A stretch of 64,000 nt of DNA from Pseudomonas salomonii (GTDB lineage Bacteria; Pseudomonadota; Gammaproteobacteria; Pseudomonadales; Pseudomonadaceae): positions 458,608 through 522,607 of the forward strand of contig NZ_FNOX01000001.1 of NCBI RefSeq assembly GCF_900107155.1, in the 5' to 3' direction. This document shows positions 18,683 through 26,482 of this stretch, in pieces. Within the stretch, counting starts at the first letter, position 1; each line of letters begins with the position of its first letter. The position numbers and the translations under genes are program-made. The notes under the pieces are model-generated. The model saw only the letters and a list, made by a program, of their open reading frames with translations. It ran no database searches and was not told where the DNA came from.

Positions 18683-19312
18683 TTACAGGTATTTCACTTC
18701 AATCGTGGCGGAGCCATAGATGGGGACCTCAGTGGTCAGGTCCATCCCGGCAGTTGGAGCGATAAGGGTTTGCACCAAAAGCCCCGCAGTTACTTGCTGG
18801 ACCGGTGTGGGCGCCCAACTGCCGGTCGAGCGATCGCCAAACGAAGCGAGGTCGGCGGCTGGCCAGACGTCGCCTGGGAAGATTTCGAGCCAACTGAGGC
18901 CGTTGTCCCGGGACTTAATCACGGAAATCACCGCGCCATCAGCCATTGGGTTATCCAGTGCCAGGGTGTACCCGCCGAGTTTTTTGCCGCTGACCAAGCC
19001 CAGGCCGTACGCGTTGCTTGAGTCATAGGCGCTCCCTTGATTGTCGATGCCCTCAAGGGCCAGCAGGGTCGGTGCATCGCAGGTGATCGCCATTTCCAGT
19101 CTGTGATTGCCAAGCAAGGTCCAGGTATCGAGCTTCAAATCCTTGGCCGCTACCTTGCCGTGGTCGATGACGCCACCGTTTGAAAGGCTCGGTGCACAGG
19201 CGCTGGGGGTGATCAAACCCTTGACGGTCAGGTCGACACTGCTGGCGGCGAACGCGGATGAACTGATGGCGAGCAATAGGGCACTGCTCAGCAGGGACAG
19301 GCAGGTTTTCAT
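18683..19312 (-). CDS. DUF1120 fimbrial subunit-like protein (second paralog)
   Basis: A 209-residue exported protein (from ATG 19312). Signal peptide TCLSLLSSALLLAISSSAFA is nearly the same as that of the first paralog, pointing to recent duplication. Mature start ASSVDLTVKGLITPSACAPS, GGVIDHGKVAAKDLK, second Cys in ITCDAP, GIDNQGS, end YGSATIEVKYL. ATG 19327, immediately after the previous stop (TAAATG), is an alternative start adding five residues; I prefer 19312 by analogy with the MKT start of the paralog. Confidence 0.82.
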   Translation of the reverse strand: MKTCLSLLSSALLLAISSSAFAASSVDLTVKGLITPSACAPSLSNGGVIDHGKVAAKDLKLDTWTLLGNHRLEMAITCDAPTLLALEGIDNQGSAYDSSNAYGLGLVSGKKLGGYTLALDNPMADGAVISVIKSRDNGLSWLEIFPGDVWPAADLASFGDRSTGSWAPTPVQQVTAGLLVQTLIAPTAGMDLTTEVPIYGSATIEVKYL

Positions 19313-19327
19313 TTGGAAAGTGTCCAT

Positions 19328-19951
19328 TTACAGGTACCTGACTTCGAAGGTCGCAGAACCGTCGATTGCCACTTCGCTGGTCAATGTCAGGCTGCTTGCA
19401 GGTGCAATCGAGGTGTACAGGGTCATGTCCATGACCGCATCCTTGATCGGATGCGGTGCCCAACCGCTATCCCCACGGCTGCCCAGCGCCACCAGATCGT
19501 TTGGCGCTACGGCTTCATCATCCAGCAACTCAGTCCATTGACCCTCCGAGTTGTACATGGCGATCAGGGTGGATGCCGTTTCGGCGACGGGGTTGCTGAA
19601 CACCAACTGATACTTGCCGAGCTTCTGGTTTTCGTTGATCAGGCCCAGGCCAAAGGTGGCGCCGTGCAATGCGGTCCCGGCGCGATTGTCGAGGGGGTGG
19701 ATTGCAAACAGCGTTGCGGCATCGCAGTTGACGCTCAGTTGCACGGTCTTGTTCTCAAGCCGCGTGGCGGTGTCTTGATTCAGATCTTTTGCCGCGATTT
19801 TTCCAAAATCGACATCACCCGGCAGGCTGGGGGTGCAGGCGCTGGGGGTGATCAAACCCTTGACGGTCAGGTCGACGCTGCTGGCGGCCAATACCGAGGA
19901 AGTCATGGCGAGTAGCAGGGCACTGCTCAACAGGGATACAGGGGTCTTCAT
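19328..19951 (-). CDS. DUF1120 fimbrial subunit-like protein (first gene of operon)
   Basis: A 207-residue exported protein, promoter-proximal in the chaperone-usher operon and therefore a candidate for the most abundant subunit. Signal peptide TPVSLLSSALLLAMTSSVLA; mature start ASSVDLTVKGLITPSACTPS; then GDVDFGKIAAKDLN, the second Cys in VNCDAA, LDNRAGT, and end AIDGSATFEVRYL. Start at ATG 19951 with GGAA seven bases upstream; the in-frame TTG at 19969 is less likely. About 390 bases of upstream region separate it from the divergent receiver-Hpt gene. Confidence 0.83.
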   Translation of the reverse strand: MKTPVSLLSSALLLAMTSSVLAASSVDLTVKGLITPSACTPSLPGDVDFGKIAAKDLNQDTATRLENKTVQLSVNCDAATLFAIHPLDNRAGTALHGATFGLGLINENQKLGKYQLVFSNPVAETASTLIAMYNSEGQWTELLDDEAVAPNDLVALGSRGDSGWAPHPIKDAVMDMTLYTSIAPASSLTLTSEVAIDGSATFEVRYL

Positions 19952-20126
19952 TTTAATGTTCCATTGCAAACTGGCAGATAGAGGCGCGTGCAGGGCTACC
20001 CCCGACCCGGTATGAACGGGTGGTTGGCCAAGCGGCGGTCTCGATGTTTATTGGCTGTAGCCGGGGAGTGGCAAGCCGACCCTCTTTGGGGTGAGCACAA
20101 TTTAGCGAGGGGGATGCGCAGGGGAA

Positions 20127-20198
20127 ATACAACTAATACGACATTGGCAGGACGGCGCAAAGGCAATGATTCAGGGGGGATTTTCGTAGTAGTTGTAT
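20127..20198. promoter_or_regulatory. Spaced inverted repeat in the fimbrial/regulator intergenic region
   Basis: ATACAACTAATACG (20127-20140) and CGTAGTAGTTGTAT (20185-20198) are inverted copies matching at 13 of 14 positions, 44 bases apart. They lie in the non-coding stretch 19952-20344 between the divergent fimbrial operon and the receiver-Hpt gene, which is A+T-rich around 20200-20240. They could be paired sites for the NarL-type regulator encoded at 21363; that assignment is inference. Confidence 0.45.
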
Positions 20199-20344
20199 GG
20201 GCTTTAATTAACTCGAAAGGTTATTTGTTTGCAGCCGATAGCATTCAAAAGGATGCGTCGACCATTGCTGCATGACAGGCCTCACGGGCTATTGCACCAG
20301 TGCTGCGGATGGCTGCCGGATCAATAGTCGCGATAGAGGTACTG

Positions 20345-21163
20345 ATGGGGTCGCTGGTAGGTTCAACCGCAAGAGCGAGCCGCCTGCTGAAGCCGCCAGG
20401 CACACCTGCGTTTCATTGGCGGCGCCTGCGCGTGCTGGTGGTGGATGACCATTCTGCCTATCGCCTGTTGCTGGGTGGGTTATTGCAGAAACTGGGGCTG
20501 GGACACGAGGTGGCCGCCGACGGCTACCTCGGGCTGGTGGCCTATACCAGTCGCCCCTTCGATCTGGTGATCAGCGATTGCCAGATGCCATTTATGGACG
20601 GCTACAGCATGGCCCGCGCCATTCGCCAACATGAGTGCGACACCGGGATGAGACGCGTGCCTATCATCGCCTTGACCGCCAACCTGCGAAACGACAGCCC
20701 CAAACGTTGTCGCGATGCCGGCATGGATGCCTGGTTGATCAAACCACTGACGCTGGAACAATTGCACGCAGTGCTGGCGCGTTGGTTGCCGGGCGTGCAT
20801 GACTGCTCCGTCGCCCAGGAGACTGTTGCGCCGCGCGCCGGCTGGCCAACCCGGGCCTCGCTGATCGCAACCTTTGGCAGCGGGGATATCGTCGATCAGT
20901 TGTTGGAAACCCTGTTGCTGGAAGCGTGGGAAGACCATCGTGTATTGCGCCACGCCTGCTCGACGTTGAACGCTCCACTGACCGCTGAGCGCCTGCATCG
21001 TTTGGTCGGCAGCCTGGTGTTTTTGGGCGGTACAGGCCTTGAGTCGTGTGCCGTGAAGTTGATCGAGCAGGTCCGGTCCCAGGGCGTTGCGGCGCACAAG
21101 GTGCAATTGGAATTGTTCCTGGCCCGGTTGCTGGTGTATCTCGAGTACCTGACTGAGGTCTGA
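20345..21163 (+). CDS. Response-regulator receiver plus C-terminal Hpt-like domain protein
   Basis: A 272-residue cytoplasmic signalling protein with no kinase or output domain. The receiver is at ~28-145: acidic pair DD in LVVDDHS, phospho-acceptor Asp78 (VISDCQMPFMDG), Thr in ALTAN, Lys in LIKPL. The C-terminal ~165-265 helices contain ERLHRLVGSLVFLGG, which fits an Hpt phospho-histidine at His218. The layout is that of the tail of BvgS/EvgS-type hybrid kinases, cut free. The start is ATG 20345 with AGAGG five bases upstream; GTG 20300 is less likely. It is divergent from the fimbrial operon and upstream of a NarL-type regulator, so it probably relays phosphate to it. Confidence 0.83.
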   Translation: MGSLVGSTARASRLLKPPGTPAFHWRRLRVLVVDDHSAYRLLLGGLLQKLGLGHEVAADGYLGLVAYTSRPFDLVISDCQMPFMDGYSMARAIRQHECDTGMRRVPIIALTANLRNDSPKRCRDAGMDAWLIKPLTLEQLHAVLARWLPGVHDCSVAQETVAPRAGWPTRASLIATFGSGDIVDQLLETLLLEAWEDHRVLRHACSTLNAPLTAERLHRLVGSLVFLGGTGLESCAVKLIEQVRSQGVAAHKVQLELFLARLLVYLEYLTEV

Positions 21164-21212
21164 AGAACGGTATTTGCTTCAGGCGTTTGCAATCCGACGA
21201 TCTAGTTTTGGT

Positions 21213-21240
21213 TGTAGGTTTTTTCCTGTTGTTCTGTAGG
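21213..21240. promoter_or_regulatory. Direct TGTAGG repeats upstream of the response regulator gene
   Basis: TGTAGG occurs at 21213-21218 and 21235-21240, 22 bases apart (about two helical turns), in the 199-base gap before the regulator gene at 21363. Such phased repeats could be regulator-binding sites. No firm promoter is recognised. Confidence 0.3.
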
Positions 21241-21362
21241 CAAAAAAATGTGAACTAGTGAACATTGGGGGCGGCTGCAAACGGCTGTTTGTTAGCGGTT
21301 GTTGATGAGCGCCTGCGGGGGTATTTTGCGCGGATTCAAGCTGCCATCATTCGTGGGAATTT

Positions 21363-21998
21363 ATGCTTCGAGTAATTATTGCTGACGATCACCCCATTGT
21401 TCGTATCGGGCAGAAAGTCGTGATTGAGGCGCACGGCCGATGCAAAGTGGTCGCTGAGGCCGATGGCCCCGATCAACTGCTCTGCCTGTTAAGTACCACG
21501 CCGTGCGATGTGATCGTCACGGACTTTGCCATGCCGGGCGGCCAACAGGCCGATGGCTACGGCCTGTTGAGCCTGTTGCACCGCCAGTATCCGCAGTTGC
21601 CGGTGATTTTGGTGACCATGTTCGCCAGCGTCGCCACCTTGCGTGCTTCCTTCGCCCATGGGGCCAAGGCGGTGGTGGCCAAAAGTGCTTCCGCCAAGGA
21701 ACTGCCCCTGGCGATCAAGGCCGTGTGTGCCGGCCAGACCTTCGCCAGTGAATCGCTGCGGGTGCAAATGGTCGAGGCGGGCACGGGCGATCAGTCCCAG
21801 GAGCCGCAATTATCCGGCAAGGAGCGCGAGGTGGTGCGCATGCTGGCCAGCGGCATGACCGTCAGCGAGATCGCGGCACAGGTCAATCGCAGTATTTCCA
21901 CGATCAGCAAGCAGAAAAGCACGGCCATGCAGCGGCTGAGTATTTCCACCGATGTTGACCTGTTCGCCTATGCCCGCAGTGTTGGAATGGTGCCTTAG
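21363..21998 (+). CDS. NarL/LuxR-family response regulator (BvgA/EvgA-like)
   Basis: A 211-residue DNA-binding response regulator. The receiver is at 1-120 with Asp8/Asp9, phospho-acceptor Asp54 (VIVTDFAMPGG) and Lys in VAKSAS. A LuxR-type helix-turn-helix is at ~150-205 (LSGKEREVVRMLASGMTVSEIAAQVNRSISTISKQKSTAM). The ISKQKS recognition helix is as in RcsB/BvgA-type regulators. It most likely controls the nearby DUF1120 fimbrial operon, as similar regulators do for other fimbriae; the sensor kinase is not in the window. Confidence 0.87.
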   Translation: MLRVIIADDHPIVRIGQKVVIEAHGRCKVVAEADGPDQLLCLLSTTPCDVIVTDFAMPGGQQADGYGLLSLLHRQYPQLPVILVTMFASVATLRASFAHGAKAVVAKSASAKELPLAIKAVCAGQTFASESLRVQMVEAGTGDQSQEPQLSGKEREVVRMLASGMTVSEIAAQVNRSISTISKQKSTAMQRLSISTDVDLFAYARSVGMVP

Positions 21999-22088
21999 GC
22001 TTATCATTTGCGTGGCGAATGTCAGTAGCCAGGGCCGCGTGGGCAGCTTATCGTGCGCCTATTCTTTCGATGCCTGCGGAGCCTGCCC

Positions 22089-22559
22089 ATGAGTGATGCC
22101 CATAACGCCCTGATCACCGAGTTCTACAGTGCCTTCCAGCGCCTGGACGCCGAAGCCATGGCCGCCTGCTACACCGCTGACGTGGTGTTCAGCGACCCGG
22201 CCTTTGGCGAGTTGCGCGGGCGCGACGCCGGGGACATGTGGCGCATGCTCACCACGCGGGCCAAGGACTTTTCCCTGACCTTCGACCATGTGCGCAGCGA
22301 TGACAGCACCGGCAGTGCGCGCTGGGTGGCGACCTACCTGTTCAGCGCCACGGGCAATACGGTGGTCAACGACATTGGTGCACGCTTTGTGTTTCGTGAT
22401 GGCAAGATCTCTGAGCATCACGACCACTTCGACCTGTGGCGCTGGTCGCGCCAGGCCCTGGGCTTGAAGGGCTTGCTGCTGGGCTGGTCGCCTGCGCTGA
22501 AAAACGCCGTGCGCGCCCAGGCGCTTAAAGGCTTGAAGGCATTTCAGGCCGGTCGTTGA
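22089..22559 (+). CDS. SnoaL-like / nuclear transport factor 2 family protein
   Basis: A 156-residue cytoplasmic protein with the cone-shaped SnoaL/NTF2 fold. Visible family features are the N-terminal helix LITEFYSAFQRLDAEAMAACYTADVVFSDPAFGELRGRDA and the strands ending GKISEHHDHFDLWRW. Members are small isomerases, hydrolases or binding proteins; no substrate can be assigned. Start at ATG 22089 with GGAG seven bases upstream. It is a single gene between the response regulator and a GIY-YIG protein. Confidence 0.78.
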   Translation: MSDAHNALITEFYSAFQRLDAEAMAACYTADVVFSDPAFGELRGRDAGDMWRMLTTRAKDFSLTFDHVRSDDSTGSARWVATYLFSATGNTVVNDIGARFVFRDGKISEHHDHFDLWRWSRQALGLKGLLLGWSPALKNAVRAQALKGLKAFQAGR

Positions 22560-22595
22560 TAAGCTGGATGCTCCTCTGGTTGGCCGAAATGAACT

Positions 22596-22871
22596 GTGAC
22601 TGATCTTCCTGAACCCAAACCCTGGTTCGTCTACCTGGTACGTGCCGCCAATGGCTCGCTGTATTGCGGCATCAGCAATGACCCGGTGCGCCGCTTTGCC
22701 TCCCACCAGAGCGGCAAGGGCGCGCGGTTCTTTCTGTCCAGCCCGGCCGTGGCGCTGGTGTACACCGAACAATGCGCTTCCAAGGGCGAGGCGCTGCGCC
22801 AGGAGCGCTTGATCAAGAAACTCAAGAAAAGCGCCAAGGAATGCCTGGCGGCGAGTGGCTCATTGATTTGA
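22596..22871 (+). CDS. GIY-YIG domain protein (UPF0213/YhbQ-like)
   Basis: A 91-residue single-domain GIY-YIG protein. The motif appears as [35 protein letters not shown], followed by the conserved Glu in [16 protein letters not shown]. These stand-alone domains (E. coli YhbQ type) are thought to be DNA nucleases. The start is GTG 22596; no strong ribosome site is seen. It probably forms a unit with the gene 36 bases upstream. Confidence 0.85.
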   Translation: MTDLPEPKPWFVYLVRAANGSLYCGISNDPVRRFASHQSGKGARFFLSSPAVALVYTEQCASKGEALRQERLIKKLKKSAKECLAASGSLI

Positions 22872-22946
22872 TTGATGAGTTCCCATCGTCCCCACGCAAG
22901 GTTTTGCAGGCTAAGCTAGCCGTTCATCTATCGAGCGGAGACCTGC

Positions 22947-23882
22947 ATGTCTGAGTTGATCCTGCACCATTACCCGACCTCACCCTTTGCAGAAAAAGCC
23001 AGGCTGCTGCTGGGTTTCAAGGGGTTGTCCTGGCACTCCGTACACATATCACCGGTCATGCCCAAACCCGACTTGACAGCCTTGACCGGCGGCTACCGGA
23101 AAACCCCGGTACTGCAAGTCGGCGCCGATATCTATTGCGACACGGCCCTGATCGCCCGTCGCCTTGAGCAGGAAACGTCCTCGCCGGCGCTGTTCCCGCT
23201 GGGCCAGGAAATGATCACGCAGACGTTCGCCACCTGGGCCGACAGCGTTGTGTTCGCCCATGCCGTCAGCCTGGTATTCCAGCCGGAGTCAGTGGCGGTG
23301 CGCTTTGGCAAATTGCCGCCGGACGCGATCAAGGCGTTTATGGCTGACCGTGCCGCGTTGTTCAGTGGCGGCACGGCCAGCAAGCTCCCGGCCGAGCTGG
23401 CCAAGCACCAATGGCCGGCGATCATGGCGCGTCTGGAGTTCCAGTTGCAGCACGCGCCGGGAGACTTTCTGTTCGGTGAACCGTCGATTGCCGACTTTGC
23501 CTTGGCCCACCCGATGTGGTTCCTCAAAGCCACTCCCGTGACGGCTCCATTGGTGGATGCTTATCCGGCCGTCCTGGCTTGGCTGGCGCGCGTGCTGGGT
23601 TTTGGTCACGGCAGTGCGAGTCAAATGACGGCGGAGCAGGCATTGGCGATCGCCCGTGATGCCACGCCTGCGGCATTACCGGATGACGAGTTCGAGGACT
23701 TGAATGGTTTCAAGGCGGGTCAGTCGGTAACGATTGCGGCCATTGATTACGGGGTTGATCCCGTTGCCGGTGAACTGCTGTTCGCTGGCCGTGAAGAGCT
23801 GATCCTGCGCCGTACCGACGAACGTGCCGGCACCGTGCACGTGCACTTCCCGCGCATGGGTTTTCGCATTCAGGCGCAATAA
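22947..23882 (+). CDS. Glutathione S-transferase family protein with C-terminal extension
   Basis: A 311-residue protein. The thioredoxin-like N-terminal domain (1-80) contains HHYPTSPFAEKARLLLGFKGL and RKTPVLQVGADIYCDTALIARRLEQ, where the cis-Pro and the Asp/Thr glutathione contacts are seen. A helical GST C-terminal domain (~85-210) follows. The last ~90 residues, ending HVHFPRMGFRIQAQ, are extra to a standard ~210-residue GST and look like a beta-rich add-on. The substrate is unknown. Confidence 0.82.
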   Translation: MSELILHHYPTSPFAEKARLLLGFKGLSWHSVHISPVMPKPDLTALTGGYRKTPVLQVGADIYCDTALIARRLEQETSSPALFPLGQEMITQTFATWADSVVFAHAVSLVFQPESVAVRFGKLPPDAIKAFMADRAALFSGGTASKLPAELAKHQWPAIMARLEFQLQHAPGDFLFGEPSIADFALAHPMWFLKATPVTAPLVDAYPAVLAWLARVLGFGHGSASQMTAEQALAIARDATPAALPDDEFEDLNGFKAGQSVTIAAIDYGVDPVAGELLFAGREELILRRTDERAGTVHVHFPRMGFRIQAQ

Positions 23883-23942
23883 ATAAAAATATTTGCAAAC
23901 AAAGGTGAGGTAAATCGCCCGCCCATCCGTGTAGTGTTTGAA

Positions 23943-23962
23943 ACTGCGAGCTATTCGCATTA
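23943..23962. promoter_or_regulatory. Candidate Fur box upstream of a siderophore receptor
   Basis: ACTGCGA and TTCGCAT form an imperfect inverted repeat (TGCGA at 23945-23949, TCGCA at 23955-23959) 30 bases before the receptor ATG. It resembles the more G+C-rich Fur boxes of pseudomonads. The match to the TGATAAT consensus is weak, so the call rests on gene function and position. Confidence 0.4.
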
Positions 23963-23991
23963 ACAGCGTTTTCTACACGGGTTCTCACAGC

Positions 23992-26406
23992 ATGAAGTCG
24001 ACGGCGGGCGGTTGGGTAAAACAGTGGCTGGGAGCCTCGGTATTGGCAGTATCTGGGCTGGCGTTGTTGCCCCTGGCGATTGCGCAGGCGCAGGAGCAAC
24101 AAAGTGCCCAGTTCAACTTTGCCCTGGCAGCCAAACCGCTGCCCCAGGCGCTGAGTGATTTCAGCCGGGTGACCGGCATCAGCGTGATCTACACCGACGA
24201 AGCGCCCTATGGTCTCAATGCCCCGGCGGTCAGCGGGCAGATGAGTGCCGCCCAGGCCCTGCAACGGCTGCTCGGCAACTCAGGCTTTACCTTTCGCCAG
24301 ATCGACGCCCGTACTCTGGCGCTTGAGCCTGTGCCCACCGATGGCGCAGTCAACCTGGGCGCCACCACCATCAGCGGCGCGAGCCAAGCCCAGGACACCA
24401 CCAGCTATCAGCCGCCGCCCACCAGCTCGGTGATGCGCTCCCACGGCCTGCTGCTGGAAACCCCGCAAACCGTCAACGTCGTGCCGGCCCAGGTGCTGCG
24501 TGACCAACAGCCGCGCAACCTGGATGACGCCCTGGGCAATATCAGTGGCATCACCCAGGCCAACACCCTCGGCAGCACCCAGGACGCGGTGATGCTGCGC
24601 GGTTTTGGTGACAACCGTAACGGCTCGATCATGAAGGACGGTATGCCCGTGGTGCAGGGCCGGGCGCTGAACGCCACCGCCGAGCGCGTCGAAGTGCTCA
24701 AAGGCCCGTCGTCTTTGCTGTATGGCATTCAGGACCCGGGCGGCGTGGTCAATATCGTCAGCAAAAAGCCCGAGCTGGTGCAGTCCACCTCGTTGACCGC
24801 GCGCGGCTCGACCTTCGGTGACGGCAAGAACGGCAGCGGCGGCAACCTCGACACCACCGGCCCCATTGGTGACAGCGGCCTGGCCTATCGACTGATAGTG
24901 GACCATGAAGACGAAGATTACTGGCGCAATTACGGCACCCACCGCGAAACGCTGGTGGCGCCGTCCCTGGCCTGGTACGGCGACACCACGAAAGTAGTGT
25001 TCGCCTATGAACACCGCGAATTTCTCTCGCCGTTCGACCGTGGCACCGCCATCGACCCCAAGACCAACCACCCGTTGAACATCCCCGCGACCCGTCGGCT
25101 GGATGAGCCGTTCAACAATATGCAAGGCCGCTCCGACCTGTACCGCCTGGAAGTCGACCACGACTTGAACGACGACTGGAAGGCGCACTTCGGCTACAGC
25201 TGGAACCGCGAGACCTACGACGCCAGCCAGGTGCGCGTGGTCAAGGTCAACACCAACGGCACCCTCACCCGCAGCATGGACGGCACCCAGGGCGCGCTGA
25301 CCACCGACCGCTTCGCCACCACCAGCCTGGAAGGCAAGGTCAATGTCGGCGGCATGCAGCACGACCTGGTGTTCGGGCTCGACGACGAGTACCGCAAGAT
25401 CTACCGTGCCGACCTGATTCGCCAGGCGCCGCGTGGCGTCTTCAACTATAACGATCCGGTGTACGGCAACGAAGTCGCGGGCACCAAAGTCAGCGCGCCG
25501 GACAGTAACCAGACCGACTTGCTGCGCAGCGATTCGCTGTTCTTCCAGGACGCCATCCACCTCAATGACCAGTGGATTCTGGTCGGCGGTGCGCGCTATC
25601 AGATGTACGACCAATACGCCGGAAAAGGCGTGCCGTTCACCGCCAACACCGATGGCAACGGCCAGAAGTGGGTGCCGCGTGCCGGTCTGGTGTATCGCTA
25701 CACCGATCAATTGTCGTTCTATGGCAGTTACACCGAGTCGTTCAAACCCAACTCCACCATCGCGCCGTTGGCGAACAAAAGCGTGCTGGACGGCAGCCTG
25801 GAACCGGAACAGTCCAAGGCCTGGGAACTGGGCACCAAGCTCGACATACCGGGGCGCATCACCGCCAGTGCGGCGCTGTTCAATATCGAAAAACGCAACG
25901 TGCTGGTGCAGGTCGGCGACGGTTTGGCCGCCGTCTACAGCGTGGCGGGCAAGGTACGTTCCCGTGGCCTTGAGCTGGACGCCAGCGGCCAGTTGACCGA
26001 CAACTGGAGCCTGATCGGCAGCTACGCCTACACCGATGCCGAGGTGACCGAAGACCCGACGCTCAAAGGCAATCGTCTGCAAAACGTGGCGAAAAACACC
26101 GCGTCGTTGTCGGCCGTGTATGACTTCGGCAGCCTCTTGGGGGGTGACCAGCTGCGTGTGGGCGCCGGCGCACGTTACGTGGGCGAGCGGGCCGGGGACG
26201 CGGCCAACAGCTTCGAACTGCCGAGCTACACCGTGGCCGATGCATTTGCCAGCTACGACACCAAAATCGACGGGCAGAAGGTCAAGTTCCAGCTCAATGT
26301 GAAGAACCTGTTTGATCGCACCTACTACACCTCGTCGGTGAACACCCAGTTTGTGTCCATCGGCGATGCGCGGCAGGTGTCGGTTTCCAGCACCCTGCAG
26401 TTTTAA
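23992..26406 (+). CDS. TonB-dependent siderophore receptor with STN signalling domain
   Basis: An 804-residue outer-membrane receptor. The signal peptide ends at AIAQA. A secretin/TonB N-terminal (STN) domain follows (~residues 38-105, FALAAKPLPQALSDFSRVTGISVIY), then the plug domain with NVVPAQVLRDQQPRNLDDALGNI and MLRGF, and a 22-strand barrel ending STLQF. It imports a ferric siderophore with TonB-ExbBD energy; the ligand cannot be told, though the FpvA/FoxA-like subfamily fits. STN domains normally signal to a FecR-type anti-sigma factor, yet none flanks this gene. Start ATG 23992 gives a normal signal peptide; TTG 23938 does not. Confidence 0.92.
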   Translation: MKSTAGGWVKQWLGASVLAVSGLALLPLAIAQAQEQQSAQFNFALAAKPLPQALSDFSRVTGISVIYTDEAPYGLNAPAVSGQMSAAQALQRLLGNSGFTFRQIDARTLALEPVPTDGAVNLGATTISGASQAQDTTSYQPPPTSSVMRSHGLLLETPQTVNVVPAQVLRDQQPRNLDDALGNISGITQANTLGSTQDAVMLRGFGDNRNGSIMKDGMPVVQGRALNATAERVEVLKGPSSLLYGIQDPGGVVNIVSKKPELVQSTSLTARGSTFGDGKNGSGGNLDTTGPIGDSGLAYRLIVDHEDEDYWRNYGTHRETLVAPSLAWYGDTTKVVFAYEHREFLSPFDRGTAIDPKTNHPLNIPATRRLDEPFNNMQGRSDLYRLEVDHDLNDDWKAHFGYSWNRETYDASQVRVVKVNTNGTLTRSMDGTQGALTTDRFATTSLEGKVNVGGMQHDLVFGLDDEYRKIYRADLIRQAPRGVFNYNDPVYGNEVAGTKVSAPDSNQTDLLRSDSLFFQDAIHLNDQWILVGGARYQMYDQYAGKGVPFTANTDGNGQKWVPRAGLVYRYTDQLSFYGSYTESFKPNSTIAPLANKSVLDGSLEPEQSKAWELGTKLDIPGRITASAALFNIEKRNVLVQVGDGLAAVYSVAGKVRSRGLELDASGQLTDNWSLIGSYAYTDAEVTEDPTLKGNRLQNVAKNTASLSAVYDFGSLLGGDQLRVGAGARYVGERAGDAANSFELPSYTVADAFASYDTKIDGQKVKFQLNVKNLFDRTYYTSSVNTQFVSIGDARQVSVSSTLQF

Positions 26407-26482
26407 GGCACGCTCCCTCGCCACAACGGCAATGAGCTGGTAGCGTTGCCGCCACTGAATATTTTGCGGGAAAACGGTACTG

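Noticed and set aside
19988..20275. 95-codon open frame in the fimbrial intergenic region
   Set aside because: No ribosome site, no recognisable domain, unusual composition; it overlaps the regulatory inverted repeat.
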